From Flavobacterium sp. UGB4466 (GTDB lineage: Bacteria; Bacteroidota; Bacteroidia; Flavobacteriales; Flavobacteriaceae): a DNA stretch of 42,695 bases. The position numbers and the translations under genes are program-made. The notes below the pieces were generated by a model. That model was not told the origin of the DNA. It worked only from the letters and a program-made list of their open reading frames with translations, and did no database searches. Positions 6,948 to 16,957 of this stretch are shown one piece after another; the first letter of the stretch is position 1, and every line of letters begins with the position of its first letter. The stretch spans positions 1-42,695 of the forward strand of contig NZ_CAGKLC010000035.1 of the NCBI RefSeq assembly GCF_903469665.1, read 5' to 3'.

Positions 6948-9445
6948 TAATTCGTTAATTTTTGCTTTCTGTAATAGAATAAAATGGCAGATAAAACGAT
7001 GAATAATAGCGCCCATTCGTGTGGCTCAGGTACGGCTCCGTCATTATTGATAGAAGCATTTCCTAAAGTATTGACGTTTTTCTCAATTCCGTTATTTTTG
7101 TAATCTTCATCAGTCTCAAGTACGATTAAAGAAGAAATAGGAGTTACAATATTGGCATCCTTTGCCAGGTCAACATATTTGTTTTGTTTTAAAGTGTCAG
7201 CCTGAATTTCGACCTGATCGTTTAAAACTTTTCCAAAACAGAACATTCTGTATAAATGATTTGAACCGGTATGAGCTGTTTGCTGAATTGCTGAATTTTC
7301 ATGGATTGAGATTCCGGCAGTTTCTATATTAATACTGTTTTCATTAGTTTGAAATTTTATGAAATGCTTTTTGCTGATAAGGTCTTTACAAGTATTAAGA
7401 TTTGTTTGTATAAAATTCGCATATTTCTGTTCCTTTGCGGTCTGCCAAAACGGATTTATTTCGTTCGAGATATTGATAACTTTTAAGCCTTTGTCTTTTG
7501 TTCCTTTTCTTATTTTTTCTAAATATTTTGAAGATTCTAACTCTTCAAAGTTCGAAGAAAATGTACCGCATTTTGTGATAATCAAAGTATTTTCCTGTAA
7601 ATCAAAAAGTGGCAGAAGTGAATAATTCAATTCGTCAAATTGGTTCCAAATATTCTCGTAATTGGAAGTATTGATTTCTTGTTTTGTATTATTTATAAGT
7701 ACAAAATATTTATTTTTCGAGAGATTGAGTATCGATTCAAGTTCTTCTATTTTCCAGTTGTTATTGAGGTCAAGAATGATTTCGCTTGGCGTAAAAGCAA
7801 TCCTTTCTTTGATAAGCGGTTTAATCTCATAACTTTTATTCTTCCAAACAAATGCGCTGCTCAATGGTTTTTGGGTTAAAGGGAGTTCAGCTTCCCATTT
7901 GTCCAGACCTTTAGATTCATTTATGTGGTAATTATCCGCAAAGTCAAAATCTTTTGAAGTCTTAAACTCAGTATTTCCATTAACCTGAAATCTCGAAATA
8001 GTCGCAGCATTATTGATATTTGGACCTTTTATACTTAAACTTTGATAGATCAGTTTATCGCCTGTAATTTTTAAAGGTGTTGTAAAGCCACATTTAAAAG
8101 TTCGGGGTAATTCGCTTGTAATTGGAAATACGCGAACTGTAACTCGGTTTCCTTCTTTCCACTGCATCAATGAAGGGTCTCTTGCCTCAATACCCACAAC
8201 CTGATTGTACGCTTCTTTTGCTTTTTCTTTGGTAGTCAAAACACCTTTTCTTTCTATTCCGTTAACCCACAATGACAAAGAAGTTGCAACAGAGCCTTCA
8301 GGCAGTTGGAAGGAATAAATAGCTTCTTTCTGCCCCCTGCTTTCTTCTTCGCAAACAACATCCATTGTAATCTCGGTGTAAGCGAGTCTGTCATTTGGAT
8401 AAATTTTTACATCTTCCTTAATGTTTTTTGTAATAAGATCTCGTCCACTCCATAATTGCTCTTCGGATTCAAGTCTTTTATCAAAATTAGATTTCAGAAT
8501 ATTGACTTTATCATCATCGCTTAAATTGATGTTTTCTGCAAAATGATAAGCAATATTTAAAAAAGGATTGTGAGTCTTTCTTTCGTGATACTGAACATTG
8601 TTATTAAATCTGCCAAAACCGTCTAGTTCAAAGAAGTCTTCTGATGCAATGTATACAATGTTTTTCTTTAGCAGAATTTCATTCAAAAAATTAGGTTTAA
8701 GATTCTGAGAAACTTTAATGTAAGTGGGTAAATCGTTATTTTCTTCAAATGTTTTGGTAATGCCATATTGGTTTATTTTTTGACTTTCCCTGTTTAATAA
8801 AAAAGTAAACACAATCAGGCTGGTTAAAATGATTCCGATGCCTGAGAGGAACGCATAGGTGTTGTTTTTTTCTTCAAAAAGAACCTTAGACAGGATGTAG
8901 GTGTGGATTGTAAGTACAATTCCGGGCACTAATCCATAAAAACCTAATCCTAAGGCAAGAATTCCTATAATAGAAAACATGCTTATTGGTATCAGGAATA
9001 CAGCATAATATACGATTAAGAGAAAGGAACAGCCGTTGATGAAATAAGAAATGAAGTTAATGTTGCGATTTGTTATTTCGCGATTGTAAATTACAAAGTT
9101 TGAAAAGCAAAACAGAAACGTTGTGCAATACACCCAAAGGGGTAAATTTTCGAAAACATTTACATAAACATTGGTAGAGAAACATCCGATAAACCAATTG
9201 AGAAATAAGAAAGGAAGTAAATGAAGGTAGCTCTTTTTGTTTCTTAATAGGTTGTAAGTAAGGATAGTACCGTACGGGAGGAGAATAATGATATTGAGTA
9301 CAGAAAGCATTTCAAAGCTTTCGTAATCTGATTTACTTCCCAATAAAGAAAGTGCCAGCATCGTTGTGCTGAATAGCGTAATAATAAGGCTAATTTTTAC
9401 TCCAATTTGGTCATTTAAAAAAGAGTTTATTTTGGTTGCATTCAT
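6947..9445 (-). CDS. XrtN-system VIT domain protein with PEP-type C-terminal sorting signal
   Basis: This 832-residue protein is the probable dedicated substrate of exosortase N. The N-terminal 216 residues contain about six hydrophobic helices. A linker is followed by a VIT (vault/inter-alpha-trypsin) domain at about 350-460, including EAIYSFQLPEGSVATSLS and KAKEAYNQVVGIEARDP. A further beta-rich region leads to a C-terminal tripartite signal: a VPEPHEW motif at 805-811, a short hydrophobic helix and a basic end (RKQK). The order VIT protein then xrtN in one coupled operon matches the XrtN system as recalled from exosortase family descriptions. No canonical VWA MIDAS motif (DxSxS) is obvious. 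Function of the sorted protein is unknown. Confidence 0.88.
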   Translation of the reverse strand: MNATKINSFLNDQIGVKISLIITLFSTTMLALSLLGSKSDYESFEMLSVLNIIILLPYGTILTYNLLRNKKSYLHLLPFLFLNWFIGCFSTNVYVNVFENLPLWVYCTTFLFCFSNFVIYNREITNRNINFISYFINGCSFLLIVYYAVFLIPISMFSIIGILALGLGFYGLVPGIVLTIHTYILSKVLFEEKNNTYAFLSGIGIILTSLIVFTFLLNRESQKINQYGITKTFEENNDLPTYIKVSQNLKPNFLNEILLKKNIVYIASEDFFELDGFGRFNNNVQYHERKTHNPFLNIAYHFAENINLSDDDKVNILKSNFDKRLESEEQLWSGRDLITKNIKEDVKIYPNDRLAYTEITMDVVCEEESRGQKEAIYSFQLPEGSVATSLSLWVNGIERKGVLTTKEKAKEAYNQVVGIEARDPSLMQWKEGNRVTVRVFPITSELPRTFKCGFTTPLKITGDKLIYQSLSIKGPNINNAATISRFQVNGNTEFKTSKDFDFADNYHINESKGLDKWEAELPLTQKPLSSAFVWKNKSYEIKPLIKERIAFTPSEIILDLNNNWKIEELESILNLSKNKYFVLINNTKQEINTSNYENIWNQFDELNYSLLPLFDLQENTLIITKCGTFSSNFEELESSKYLEKIRKGTKDKGLKVINISNEINPFWQTAKEQKYANFIQTNLNTCKDLISKKHFIKFQTNENSINIETAGISIHENSAIQQTAHTGSNHLYRMFCFGKVLNDQVEIQADTLKQNKYVDLAKDANIVTPISSLIVLETDEDYKNNGIEKNVNTLGNASINNDGAVPEPHEWALLFIVLSAILFYYRKQKLTN

Positions 9446-9480
9446 AGAAAGTGTTTTTTAATTAAAAGAACTTTGAATTG

Positions 9481-9488
9481 CAAAGTTA
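9481..9488 (-). promoter_or_regulatory. -7 element candidate for the VIT-xrtN operon
   Basis: CAAAGTTA on the plus strand reads TAACTTTG on the minus strand, matching TAnnTTTG about 35 bases upstream of the ATG. No good -33 TTG was found at the right spacing. Confidence 0.35.
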
Positions 9489-9606
9489 TAATAATAATTG
9501 AAAAATAAACTTTTTGTTTCCTTTTTTTGATTTAAAGATTTCTTTAAATATTCTTAATGATTTTTTGGTTTTGAAAGAGGCTGATTCGAGAAGACAAATC
9601 GGTTAC

Positions 9607-9618
9607 TATAACGTTATA
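9607..9618. promoter_or_regulatory. Perfect 12-bp palindrome in the VIT-acnB divergent gap
   Basis: TATAACGTTATA is self-complementary and lies between the divergent VIT and acnB genes. It could be an operator or chance in AT-rich DNA. The rest of 9446-9848 shows no convincing gene. Confidence 0.25.
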
Positions 9619-9848
9619 ATTGCTTATTTAGAAAGGTTCTTTGTTAAAGTTGGGGTAAAATCTCACTTCATTTATAGCATCAAATTTCGACTTTGCTAAA
9701 GAAAGGATTTTAAAATGGCAATAATTCATTTTTTTAATATAAAATTGAAATTTTGGCAAAAATAAGTAATGAAAATTGTTTTTTAGCAATAATAATGTTT
9801 GAAAAGGCGAGTTCTGTTATATTTTTTTTAATTCTCGGCTTTAATAGC

Positions 9849-9856
9849 TAAATTTG
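9849..9856 (+). promoter_or_regulatory. -7 element candidate for acnB
   Basis: TAAATTTG fits TAnnTTTG and would place the transcript start about 27 bases upstream of the acnB ATG. A -33 TTG is not clear. Confidence 0.35.
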
Positions 9857-9888
9857 CAAACAAAAAATAAAAAGACTTCTATAATATT

Positions 9889-12660
9889 ATGAATACTTAT
9901 CAAGATTACATTAAAGAAATCGAGGAAAGAAAAGGCCAAGGTCTTCATCCAAAGCCAATCGATGGTGCAGAATTAGCAAGCGAAATCATTTCACAGATTA
10001 AGGATGTTAACAATCCGTATAGAGAAGATTCGCTTAAATTTTTTATTTATAATACTTTGCCGGGTACTACAAGTGCTGCAGGTGAAAAAGCTGAGTTTTT
10101 AAAAGAGATTATTCTTGGAGAAGCTGTAGTAAGTGAAATTACTCCTGCTTTTGCGTTTGAATTATTATCTCACATGAAAGGTGGTCCTTCTATCAAGGTA
10201 CTGCTTGATTTAGCTTTGGGTAATGATGTTGCCATTGCAAAAGATGCAGCAAAAGTTCTTAAAACACAGGTTTTCCTTTACGAGGCAGATACAGATCGTT
10301 TAGTAGAGGCATTCAAAAATAATAATGAAGTTGCTAAAGAAATTCTGGAAAGCTACGCGCAAGCAGAATTCTTCACGAAACTTCCGGAAGTAGCTGACGA
10401 AATTAAAGTAGTTACTTTTATCGCCGGTGAAGGAGATATCTCAACAGATTTACTTTCTCCGGGTAATCAGGCGCATTCGCGTTCCGATCGTGAACTTCAC
10501 GGACAGTGTATGATTACACCACAAGCTCAGCAGGAAATTAGAGCTTTACAGGCACAACATCCTGATAAAAGTATAATGTTAATTGCTGAAAAAGGAACAA
10601 TGGGAGTTGGTTCTTCAAGAATGTCAGGTGTAAATAACGTAGCACTTTGGACAGGAAAACAATCAAGCCCGTATATTCCATTCGTAAATATTGCTCCAAT
10701 TGTTGGAGGTACAAATGGTATTTCTCCAATTTTCTTAACGACAGTTGATGTTACCGGTGGTATTGGTCTTGACCTTAAAAACTGGGTTAAAAAAGTGGAT
10801 GCAGCAGGTAATGTTGTGCGTAATGAAAATGACGAACCAATTTTAGAGCAAACGTATTCTGTAGCTACAGGGACTGTTTTAACAATTAATATTAAAGAGA
10901 GAAAACTTTACAATGGAGATCAGGAACTGATCGATATTTCTAAAGCATTTACTCCTCAAAAAATGGAATTTATCAAAGCAGGTGGTTCATATGCTATTGT
11001 ATTTGGTAAAAAACTTCAAACATTCGCAGCAAAAACTTTAGGGGTTACGGCTCCGACTGTATTTGCTCCTTCAAAAGAAATTTCTCATGACGGACAAGGT
11101 CTTACAGCAGTAGAAAAAATCTTTAACAGAAATGCTGTAGGTTCGACACCAGGAAAAGTATTACACGCTGGTTCTGATGTTCGTGTTGAAGTAAATATTG
11201 TAGGTTCTCAGGATACTACTGGTCTTATGACAGCTCAGGAATTAGAATCTATGGCGGCAACTGTAATTTCACCAATCGTTGATGGTGCTTATCAGTCAGG
11301 ATGTCACACTGCTTCAGTTTGGGATAAAAAAGCGCAGGCAAATATTCCTAAGTTGATGAAATTTATGAACGATTTCGGTTTAATCACAGCTCGTGACCCG
11401 AAAGGGGTTTACCATTCAATGACAGACGTAATCCACAAAGTATTAAACGATATCACTATTGATGAGTGGGCTATTATTATTGGTGGTGACTCTCATACGA
11501 GAATGTCAAAAGGGGTTGCTTTTGGTGCGGATTCAGGAACAGTTGCTCTGGCATTAGCGACAGGAGAGGCTTCTATGCCAATCCCGGAATCTGTAAAAGT
11601 AACTTTCAAAGGAGATATGAAAGGATATATGGATTTCCGTGATGTGGTTCACGCTACACAAGCTCAGATGTTGCATCAGTTTGGTGGAGAGAACGTATTC
11701 CAGGGTAGAATTATTGAGGTTCATATCGGTACGTTAAATGCAGATCAGGCGTTTACATTTACAGACTGGACTGCAGAGATGAAAGCAAAAGCTTCTATCT
11801 GTATTTCGGAGGATGATACTTTGATCGAATCATTGGAGATTGCTAAAGGCAGAATCCAGATTATGATCGATAAAGGAATGGATAATGACAAACACGTTCT
11901 TCAGGGATTGATCAATAAAGCGAATAAGAGAATTGAAGAGGTGAGAACTTCTGAGAAACCAGCTTTAACGCCAGATTCAAATGCTAAATATTATGCTGAA
12001 GTTATCGTTGATTTGGATCAGATTGCTGAACCAATGATTGCCGATCCGGACGTAAACAATGCTGATGTTTCTAAAAGATACACTCACGATACGATCAGAC
12101 CGTTATCTTTCTATGGAGGAGAGAAAAAAGTAGATCTTGGATTTATCGGATCTTGTATGGTTCACAAAGGTGATATGAAAATCCTTGCTCAAATGTTGAA
12201 AAACGTAGAAGCGCAAAAAGGAAAAGTTGAATTTAAAGCGCCTTTGGTTGTTGCTCCGCCTACCTATAATATCGTAGACGAATTGAAAGCAGAAGGTGAC
12301 TGGGAAGTTTTACAAAAATACTCAGGTTTTGAGTTTAACGATAGCGCTCCAAAAGGTGCAGCACGTACAGAATACGAAAACATGTTGTACTTAGAGCGTC
12401 CGGGATGTAACCTTTGTATGGGGAACCAGGAAAAAGCAGCAAAAGGAGATACGGTAATGGCAACTTCTACACGTCTTTTCCAGGGAAGAGTTGTGGAGGA
12501 TACTGAAGGTAAAAAAGGAGAGTCTTTACTTTCTTCTACACCGGTTGTTGTGTTGTCTACAATTTTGGGCAGAACTCCAACACTAGAGGAGTATACCACT
12601 GCAGTTGAAGGAATCAATTTAACTAAGTTTGCACCTTCAAACAAACAGTTAGTGATGTAA
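9889..12660 (+). CDS. acnB: Aconitate hydratase B (aconitase 2 / 2-methylisocitrate dehydratase)
   Basis: This 923-residue iron-sulfur enzyme interconverts citrate and isocitrate in the TCA cycle; AcnB-type enzymes often also hydrate 2-methyl-cis-aconitate. The layout is AcnB-like: an N-terminal HEAT-like domain (about 1-160), then the swivel domain, then the catalytic core. Cluster ligands are Cys756 in IGSCMVHKGD and Cys840/Cys843 in RPGCNLCMGNQEK. The active-site segment GDSHTRMSKGVAFGADSG is intact. It is about 60 residues longer than the E. coli protein, mostly from an insertion in the middle near the KERKLYNGDQELID segment. It has its own terminator and lies directly before a second, different aconitase. 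Confidence 0.96.
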   Translation: MNTYQDYIKEIEERKGQGLHPKPIDGAELASEIISQIKDVNNPYREDSLKFFIYNTLPGTTSAAGEKAEFLKEIILGEAVVSEITPAFAFELLSHMKGGPSIKVLLDLALGNDVAIAKDAAKVLKTQVFLYEADTDRLVEAFKNNNEVAKEILESYAQAEFFTKLPEVADEIKVVTFIAGEGDISTDLLSPGNQAHSRSDRELHGQCMITPQAQQEIRALQAQHPDKSIMLIAEKGTMGVGSSRMSGVNNVALWTGKQSSPYIPFVNIAPIVGGTNGISPIFLTTVDVTGGIGLDLKNWVKKVDAAGNVVRNENDEPILEQTYSVATGTVLTINIKERKLYNGDQELIDISKAFTPQKMEFIKAGGSYAIVFGKKLQTFAAKTLGVTAPTVFAPSKEISHDGQGLTAVEKIFNRNAVGSTPGKVLHAGSDVRVEVNIVGSQDTTGLMTAQELESMAATVISPIVDGAYQSGCHTASVWDKKAQANIPKLMKFMNDFGLITARDPKGVYHSMTDVIHKVLNDITIDEWAIIIGGDSHTRMSKGVAFGADSGTVALALATGEASMPIPESVKVTFKGDMKGYMDFRDVVHATQAQMLHQFGGENVFQGRIIEVHIGTLNADQAFTFTDWTAEMKAKASICISEDDTLIESLEIAKGRIQIMIDKGMDNDKHVLQGLINKANKRIEEVRTSEKPALTPDSNAKYYAEVIVDLDQIAEPMIADPDVNNADVSKRYTHDTIRPLSFYGGEKKVDLGFIGSCMVHKGDMKILAQMLKNVEAQKGKVEFKAPLVVAPPTYNIVDELKAEGDWEVLQKYSGFEFNDSAPKGAARTEYENMLYLERPGCNLCMGNQEKAAKGDTVMATSTRLFQGRVVEDTEGKKGESLLSSTPVVVLSTILGRTPTLEEYTTAVEGINLTKFAPSNKQLVM

Positions 12661-12692
12661 TTTACGATTAGTTATAATCATTATATATAGAG

Positions 12693-12720
12693 AGCCCGAG
12701 TGATAAACTCGGGCTTTTTC
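12693..12720 (+). terminator. Intrinsic terminator after acnB
   Basis: AGCCCGAG (12693-12700) and CTCGGGCT (12708-12715) form a GC-rich 8-bp stem followed by TTTTC. It separates acnB from the next aconitase gene. Confidence 0.9.
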
Positions 12721-12786
12721 TTTAATTACTCCTCTATTTTTTGTAACTTGGGATGTTCAAAAAAAAACACAAAAACAATTATACTT

Positions 12787-15051
12787 ATGGCTTTTGATAT
12801 TGAAATGATTAAAAAAGTGTATGAGAACATGCCCGGTCGTGTTGATAAAGCACGAGAGCTTGTTGGTCGCCCACTTACGTTAACAGAGAAAATTTTATAC
12901 AATCACCTTTGGGACGGAGTACCGTCTCAGGTGTTTAAAAGAGGAGTAGATTATGTTGATTTTGCCCCGGATCGTGTAGCCTGTCAGGATGCAACAGCAC
13001 AGATGGCATTATTGCAGTTTATGCATGCCGGAAAATCTAAAGTAGCGGTACCTACAACGGTACATTGCGATCACCTGATTCAGGCAAAAGTAGATGCTGC
13101 AACCGATTTGGCAAGGGCAAAAACACAAAGTAACGAGGTTTTTGACTTCCTATCATCGGTTTCAAATAAATACGGAATTGGCTTCTGGAAACCGGGAGCA
13201 GGAATTATTCATCAGGTTGTACTTGAAAATTACGCTTTCCCCGGCGGAATGATGATTGGTACCGATTCTCACACCGTAAATGCAGGTGGATTAGGAATGG
13301 TTGCGATTGGTGTTGGTGGAGCTGATGCTGTAGACGTGATGTCAGGCATGGCTTGGGAGTTGAAGTTTCCAAAGTTAATAGGAGTAAAACTAACCGGTAA
13401 GTTATCAGGTTGGACAGCTCCTAAGGATGTTATTCTTAAAGTAGCCGGTATACTTACGGTAAAAGGTGGTACAGGAGCTATTGTTGAGTATTTTGGCGAA
13501 GGAGCAACTTCTATGTCTTGTACCGGAAAAGGGACGATTTGTAATATGGGCGCCGAAATTGGAGCTACCACTTCAACTTTTGGTTATGATGCTTCTATGG
13601 GGCGTTACCTGCGTTCTACAAACAGAGCTGATGTTGCGGATGCTGCCGATAAAGTGGCTTCTTATCTAACAGGAGATCCGGAAGTATATGCTAACCCGGA
13701 ACAATATTTTGATCAGGTGATCGAAATTAATTTATCTGAATTGGAACCGCATTTAAATGGTCCTTTCACTCCGGACTTAGCGACTCCAATTTCTAAAATG
13801 AAAGAGGAAGCTATCAAAAATAATTGGCCTTTACAGATTCAGGTAGGTTTAATTGGTTCTTGTACCAATTCCTCTTACGAGGATATTTCCCGAGCGGCTT
13901 CTTTAGCCCGGCAGGTAAGTGCGAAAAACTTAAAAACAAAATCTCAATTTACAATTACGCCGGGTTCCGAAGTAGTTCGTTATACCATCGAGCGTGATGG
14001 TTTTATTGATACCTTTCATAAAATTGGAGCGACTGTTTTTGCTAATGCCTGCGGACCTTGTATTGGTATGTGGGACAGAGACGGAGCAGAGAAAGAAGAA
14101 AGAAACACCATTGTGCACTCTTTCAATCGTAACTTCTCCAAACGTGCAGATGGTAATCCAAATACTTTAGCCTTCGTAGGTTCGCCTGAATTGGTGACTG
14201 CTATGGCTATTGCAGGAGATTTAAGTTTTAATCCGTTAACAGATACTTTAATCAATGAAGATGGAGAAGAAGTAATGTTAGAGGAACCGACAGGAGACGA
14301 ATTGCCTCCAAAAGGATTTGATGTTAAAGATCCTGGATTCCAGTCTCCTGCTGAAGATGGTTCAGGAGTTCAGGTAGTGGTAAGCCCAACATCTGAGCGT
14401 TTGCAATTATTAGCGCCTTTTGATGCCTGGGACGGTAAAAACATTACGGGTGCTAAATTGTTGATCAAAGCATTCGGAAAATGTACTACCGACCACATTT
14501 CTATGGCGGGACCATGGTTGCGTTTCCGTGGACATCTGGATAATATTTCGAACAATATGCTGATTGGTGCCGTAAATGCCTTCAATCAAAAAACAAATTC
14601 GGTTAAAAATCAATTAACAGGGCAATACGATGCTGTTCCTGCTGTAGCACGTGCCTACAAAGCTGCCGGAGTTCCATCTATTGTTGTGGGAGATCATAAC
14701 TACGGAGAAGGTTCTTCGCGTGAGCATGCGGCTATGGAGCCTCGCTTTTTAGGAGTTAAAGCGGTGTTGGTAAAATCTTTTGCCCGTATCCACGAAACCA
14801 ACCTTAAAAAGCAAGGTCTTTTAGGATTGACTTTTGCTAATGAAAAGGATTATGATAAAATCAAGGAGGATGATACTATTAATTTCACTGATTTAACCCA
14901 GTTTGCTCCCGGAAAACCATTAACATTAGAGTTCGTTCACGCCGATGGCACCAAAGACATTATTCTGGCGAACCATACTTACAACCAAGGTCAGATTGGC
15001 TGGTTTGTAGCAGGTTCAGCTTTAAACTTAATTGCTGCCGGAAAAGCTTAA
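12787..15051 (+). CDS. acn: Aconitate hydratase, mitochondrial-type
   Basis: This 754-residue [4Fe-4S] aconitase belongs to the mitochondrial-like branch. Cluster ligands Cys359 (GSCTNSS), Cys422 and Cys425 ([13 protein letters not shown]) sit one residue from the numbering of the mammalian mitochondrial enzyme. The C-terminal swivel domain has [19 protein letters not shown]. The ATG at 12787 ([12 protein letters not shown]) is chosen because an in-frame start at 12700 would lie inside the acnB terminator and would add 29 residues with no family counterpart. Together with AcnB this gives two TCA aconitases side by side. Separate terminators suggest independent expression, perhaps under different iron or oxidative conditions; that is inference. 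Confidence 0.95.
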   Translation: MAFDIEMIKKVYENMPGRVDKARELVGRPLTLTEKILYNHLWDGVPSQVFKRGVDYVDFAPDRVACQDATAQMALLQFMHAGKSKVAVPTTVHCDHLIQAKVDAATDLARAKTQSNEVFDFLSSVSNKYGIGFWKPGAGIIHQVVLENYAFPGGMMIGTDSHTVNAGGLGMVAIGVGGADAVDVMSGMAWELKFPKLIGVKLTGKLSGWTAPKDVILKVAGILTVKGGTGAIVEYFGEGATSMSCTGKGTICNMGAEIGATTSTFGYDASMGRYLRSTNRADVADAADKVASYLTGDPEVYANPEQYFDQVIEINLSELEPHLNGPFTPDLATPISKMKEEAIKNNWPLQIQVGLIGSCTNSSYEDISRAASLARQVSAKNLKTKSQFTITPGSEVVRYTIERDGFIDTFHKIGATVFANACGPCIGMWDRDGAEKEERNTIVHSFNRNFSKRADGNPNTLAFVGSPELVTAMAIAGDLSFNPLTDTLINEDGEEVMLEEPTGDELPPKGFDVKDPGFQSPAEDGSGVQVVVSPTSERLQLLAPFDAWDGKNITGAKLLIKAFGKCTTDHISMAGPWLRFRGHLDNISNNMLIGAVNAFNQKTNSVKNQLTGQYDAVPAVARAYKAAGVPSIVVGDHNYGEGSSREHAAMEPRFLGVKAVLVKSFARIHETNLKKQGLLGLTFANEKDYDKIKEDDTINFTDLTQFAPGKPLTLEFVHADGTKDIILANHTYNQGQIGWFVAGSALNLIAAGKA

Positions 15052-15074
15052 TCTTTAAGATTTATTCCTATTAA

Positions 15075-15104
15075 AAATGCTCTGTGAAAACAGAGCATTT
15101 TTTT
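15075..15104 (+). terminator. Intrinsic terminator after the mitochondrial-type aconitase
   Basis: AAATGCTCTGT (15075-15085) and ACAGAGCATTT (15090-15100) form an 11-bp stem with a GAAA loop and a following T-tract. Confidence 0.9.
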
Positions 15105-15121
15105 ATGTAGATTTTCAAAAT

Positions 15122-15150
15122 GAATACTAATAAATACATTTGTAGTATTC
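15122..15150. promoter_or_regulatory. Inverted repeat around a -7 element upstream of the LysM gene
   Basis: GAATACTA (15122-15129) and TAGTATTC (15143-15150) flank TACATTTG (15135-15142), a TAnnTTTG match. A start here would give a leader of about 280 bases, so the link to the LysM gene is doubtful. I see nothing else in 15151-15425 except AT-rich sequence. Confidence 0.25.
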
Positions 15151-15425
15151 AATAAGTTTAGCTGAAAGTTGCTTTTGAGGTATGATTTTAGTTTTAATAG
15201 GCTTAAAAATGAAACTTCTCATAAAAAGCATTATTTCAGGGGGTTGGATCAATTTTTATGCCGAGTTTGTTAATTTCAATAAAATAAGTTGTTAAAAAAG
15301 ATGCTTTTTTTACTTTAAAAAGTTAAATTCGCTTATCGGGTAAAATAATTGCTTTTTTTGAGCCTATAATTCAGAAAAGTAATTGCATTCAGAGCGTATA
15401 ATAATAGATGTAAATGTAACAGATA

Positions 15426-16574
15426 ATGGTTTTCAGGTTAATAGCAATTTTGTTTTTTTTCAGTGTTGGTGCTTTCTCACAAGAAAAGTATATTAAGCAT
15501 AAAATCTCACAAGGAGAAAATCTTACTGTAATTGCTAAAAAGTACGGAGTAAAACCAAAAGATATTACAGCAGCAAATTCTAATGCACCCAAAGTTCTAA
15601 AGTTAAATTCGGTTTTGTTAATCCCAAATCGCAATAAAACAGTTGCTAAAACAGCTACCAAAAAGCCTGAGGAAATTATTGCAAATGTTACTGCCGAAAC
15701 TACTCCAGGCTCTCATGAAGTTGCTGCCAAAGAAACGCTTTGGGGAATTTCTAAAAAATACAATGTTTCAGTTGATGACTTAAAAAAGGCCAATCCGCTT
15801 CTGGAAAGTGAAGGTTTAAAAATCGGACAGCAAATTGCTATTCCATCCAATACAGCTACAACAACTGCAACAACAGTTCCGGTAATCGAGAAAGTTCAGG
15901 AACCTGCAATGGTTGAGGTAACCCGGGAAGTTTTGTCAAAAGAAACGAAATATGCGATAGCAAAGGAGTTTGGGATAACCGTTAAAGAACTGGAAAAACA
16001 AAATCCTGCAATTAAAAAGAGACTAAAAGTGGGGTACCTGCTTAAGATTAATGTTTCTCCGGAAAAAGCAGCAGCCTTACAAGAAATAAAGCCTATCGAA
16101 ACCACAACATCGACACCATCCATACAAATTGCTGAGGAAACTGTTGTAAAAAAAGATTCCACATTTGTTAGAGGAATAAGTAATAATTTGGAACTTATTG
16201 AGCAATTGATTGTAAATGCAACAGAGAATATTGGGACTCGTTACCGGTCAGGCGGAACTACAAAAGCTGGTTTTGATTGCTCAGGATTAATGATTTGCAC
16301 CTTTAATAATTTTGACATTAAACTGCCTAGAAGTTCGATCGAACAATCCAGAATTGGGGTTAGAGTTGACACCGATGCCGCGCAAAAAGGAGATTTAATT
16401 TTCTTTAAAACTAACGGAAGACGCCGCATCAATCATGTTGGAATGGTAGTCGAAGTGACCGAAGGTGAGATTAAGTTTGTGCATTCTTCTACACATGGTG
16501 GGGTAATGATTTCATCTACAAAGGAACCTTATTACCAAAGAAGTTTTTCTCAGGTAAACCGTGTTCTTCAATAG
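15426..16574 (+). CDS. LysM-repeat NlpC/P60 peptidoglycan endopeptidase
   Basis: This 382-residue exported cell-wall hydrolase starts with signal peptide MVFRLIAILFFFSVGAFSQ. Three LysM peptidoglycan-binding repeats follow, at about 23-68, 98-138 and 165-208; the third is more diverged. After a Thr-rich linker, the NlpC/P60 domain covers about 250-382 with catalytic Cys285 (FDCSGL), His337 (NHVGM) and His353 (KFVHSS). It likely cleaves stem-peptide bonds during growth or division. Its 3' end overlaps by 7 bases with the convergent receiver gene, so the two stop codons interlock. It is probably monocistronic. Confidence 0.93.
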   Translation: MVFRLIAILFFFSVGAFSQEKYIKHKISQGENLTVIAKKYGVKPKDITAANSNAPKVLKLNSVLLIPNRNKTVAKTATKKPEEIIANVTAETTPGSHEVAAKETLWGISKKYNVSVDDLKKANPLLESEGLKIGQQIAIPSNTATTTATTVPVIEKVQEPAMVEVTREVLSKETKYAIAKEFGITVKELEKQNPAIKKRLKVGYLLKINVSPEKAAALQEIKPIETTTSTPSIQIAEETVVKKDSTFVRGISNNLELIEQLIVNATENIGTRYRSGGTTKAGFDCSGLMICTFNNFDIKLPRSSIEQSRIGVRVDTDAAQKGDLIFFKTNGRRRINHVGMVVEVTEGEIKFVHSSTHGGVMISSTKEPYYQRSFSQVNRVLQ

Positions 16575-16957
16575 TTAAGCAGTATTGTTTTAAATTCATC
16601 TATTGGAAACGGCTTGTTTAAAAAAGCACTTACATATTTATTTGCCGTAATTGCAGCAATTTCGTCAGGATCTAAAGTCGATGAAAGTATGTAAATTTGA
16701 ATTCCTTTTTTTATTTCTTTTTTTAATTTATGAAATTCTTCTAAGAATTCAAAACCATTCATTATTGGCATTTGAATATCCAGTAAAATGATAAGCGGAT
16801 GGTCATTGTTTTTAGTAACAAGCCACTGAATTCCTTCTCTGCCATTATTCGCAATGATGATCTGATCGATATCAAGGACTTTTGTCAGTAGTTGTTTGAT
16901 GACAAGCTGATCAATCAAATTGTCTTCAATGACCAGGAATATGGGCTTAATTTCCAT
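16568..16957 (-). CDS. Single-domain response regulator (CheY-like receiver)
   Basis: This 129-residue protein is a receiver domain with no output domain. Acidic pocket Glu11-Asp12, phospho-acceptor Asp60 (ILLDIQMP), Ser92/Ser93 and Lys115 (FLNKPF) are all present. The start overlaps the 3' end of the upstream histidine kinase by 11 bases, so the two are translationally coupled and this is very likely its cognate receiver. Such stand-alone receivers often act through protein contacts or phosphorelay rather than by binding DNA. The target is unknown. Confidence 0.93.
   Translation of the reverse strand: MEIKPIFLVIEDNLIDQLVIKQLLTKVLDIDQIIIANNGREGIQWLVTKNNDHPLIILLDIQMPIMNGFEFLEEFHKLKKEIKKGIQIYILSSTLDPDEIAAITANKYVSAFLNKPFPIDEFKTILLNY

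Noticed and set aside
6948..7016. Longer start for exosortase N
   Set aside because: It overlaps the end of the VIT gene by 70 bases; the ATG at 6947 forms the TAATG overlap and gives a normal membrane N-terminus.
9514..9699. 61-codon open frame between the VIT gene and acnB
   Set aside because: No recognisable domain, composition follows AT-rich intergenic DNA, and it includes the 12-bp palindrome.
12264..12644. Long antisense open frame inside acnB (and similar frames inside kdpB and the sigma-54 regulator)
   Set aside because: They are antisense shadows of well-supported conserved enzymes with no family resemblance of their own.
12700..12786. N-terminal extension of the mitochondrial-type aconitase
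   Set aside because: It would start inside the acnB terminator stem and adds 29 residues without a family counterpart; the ATG at 12787 gives the normal N-terminus.
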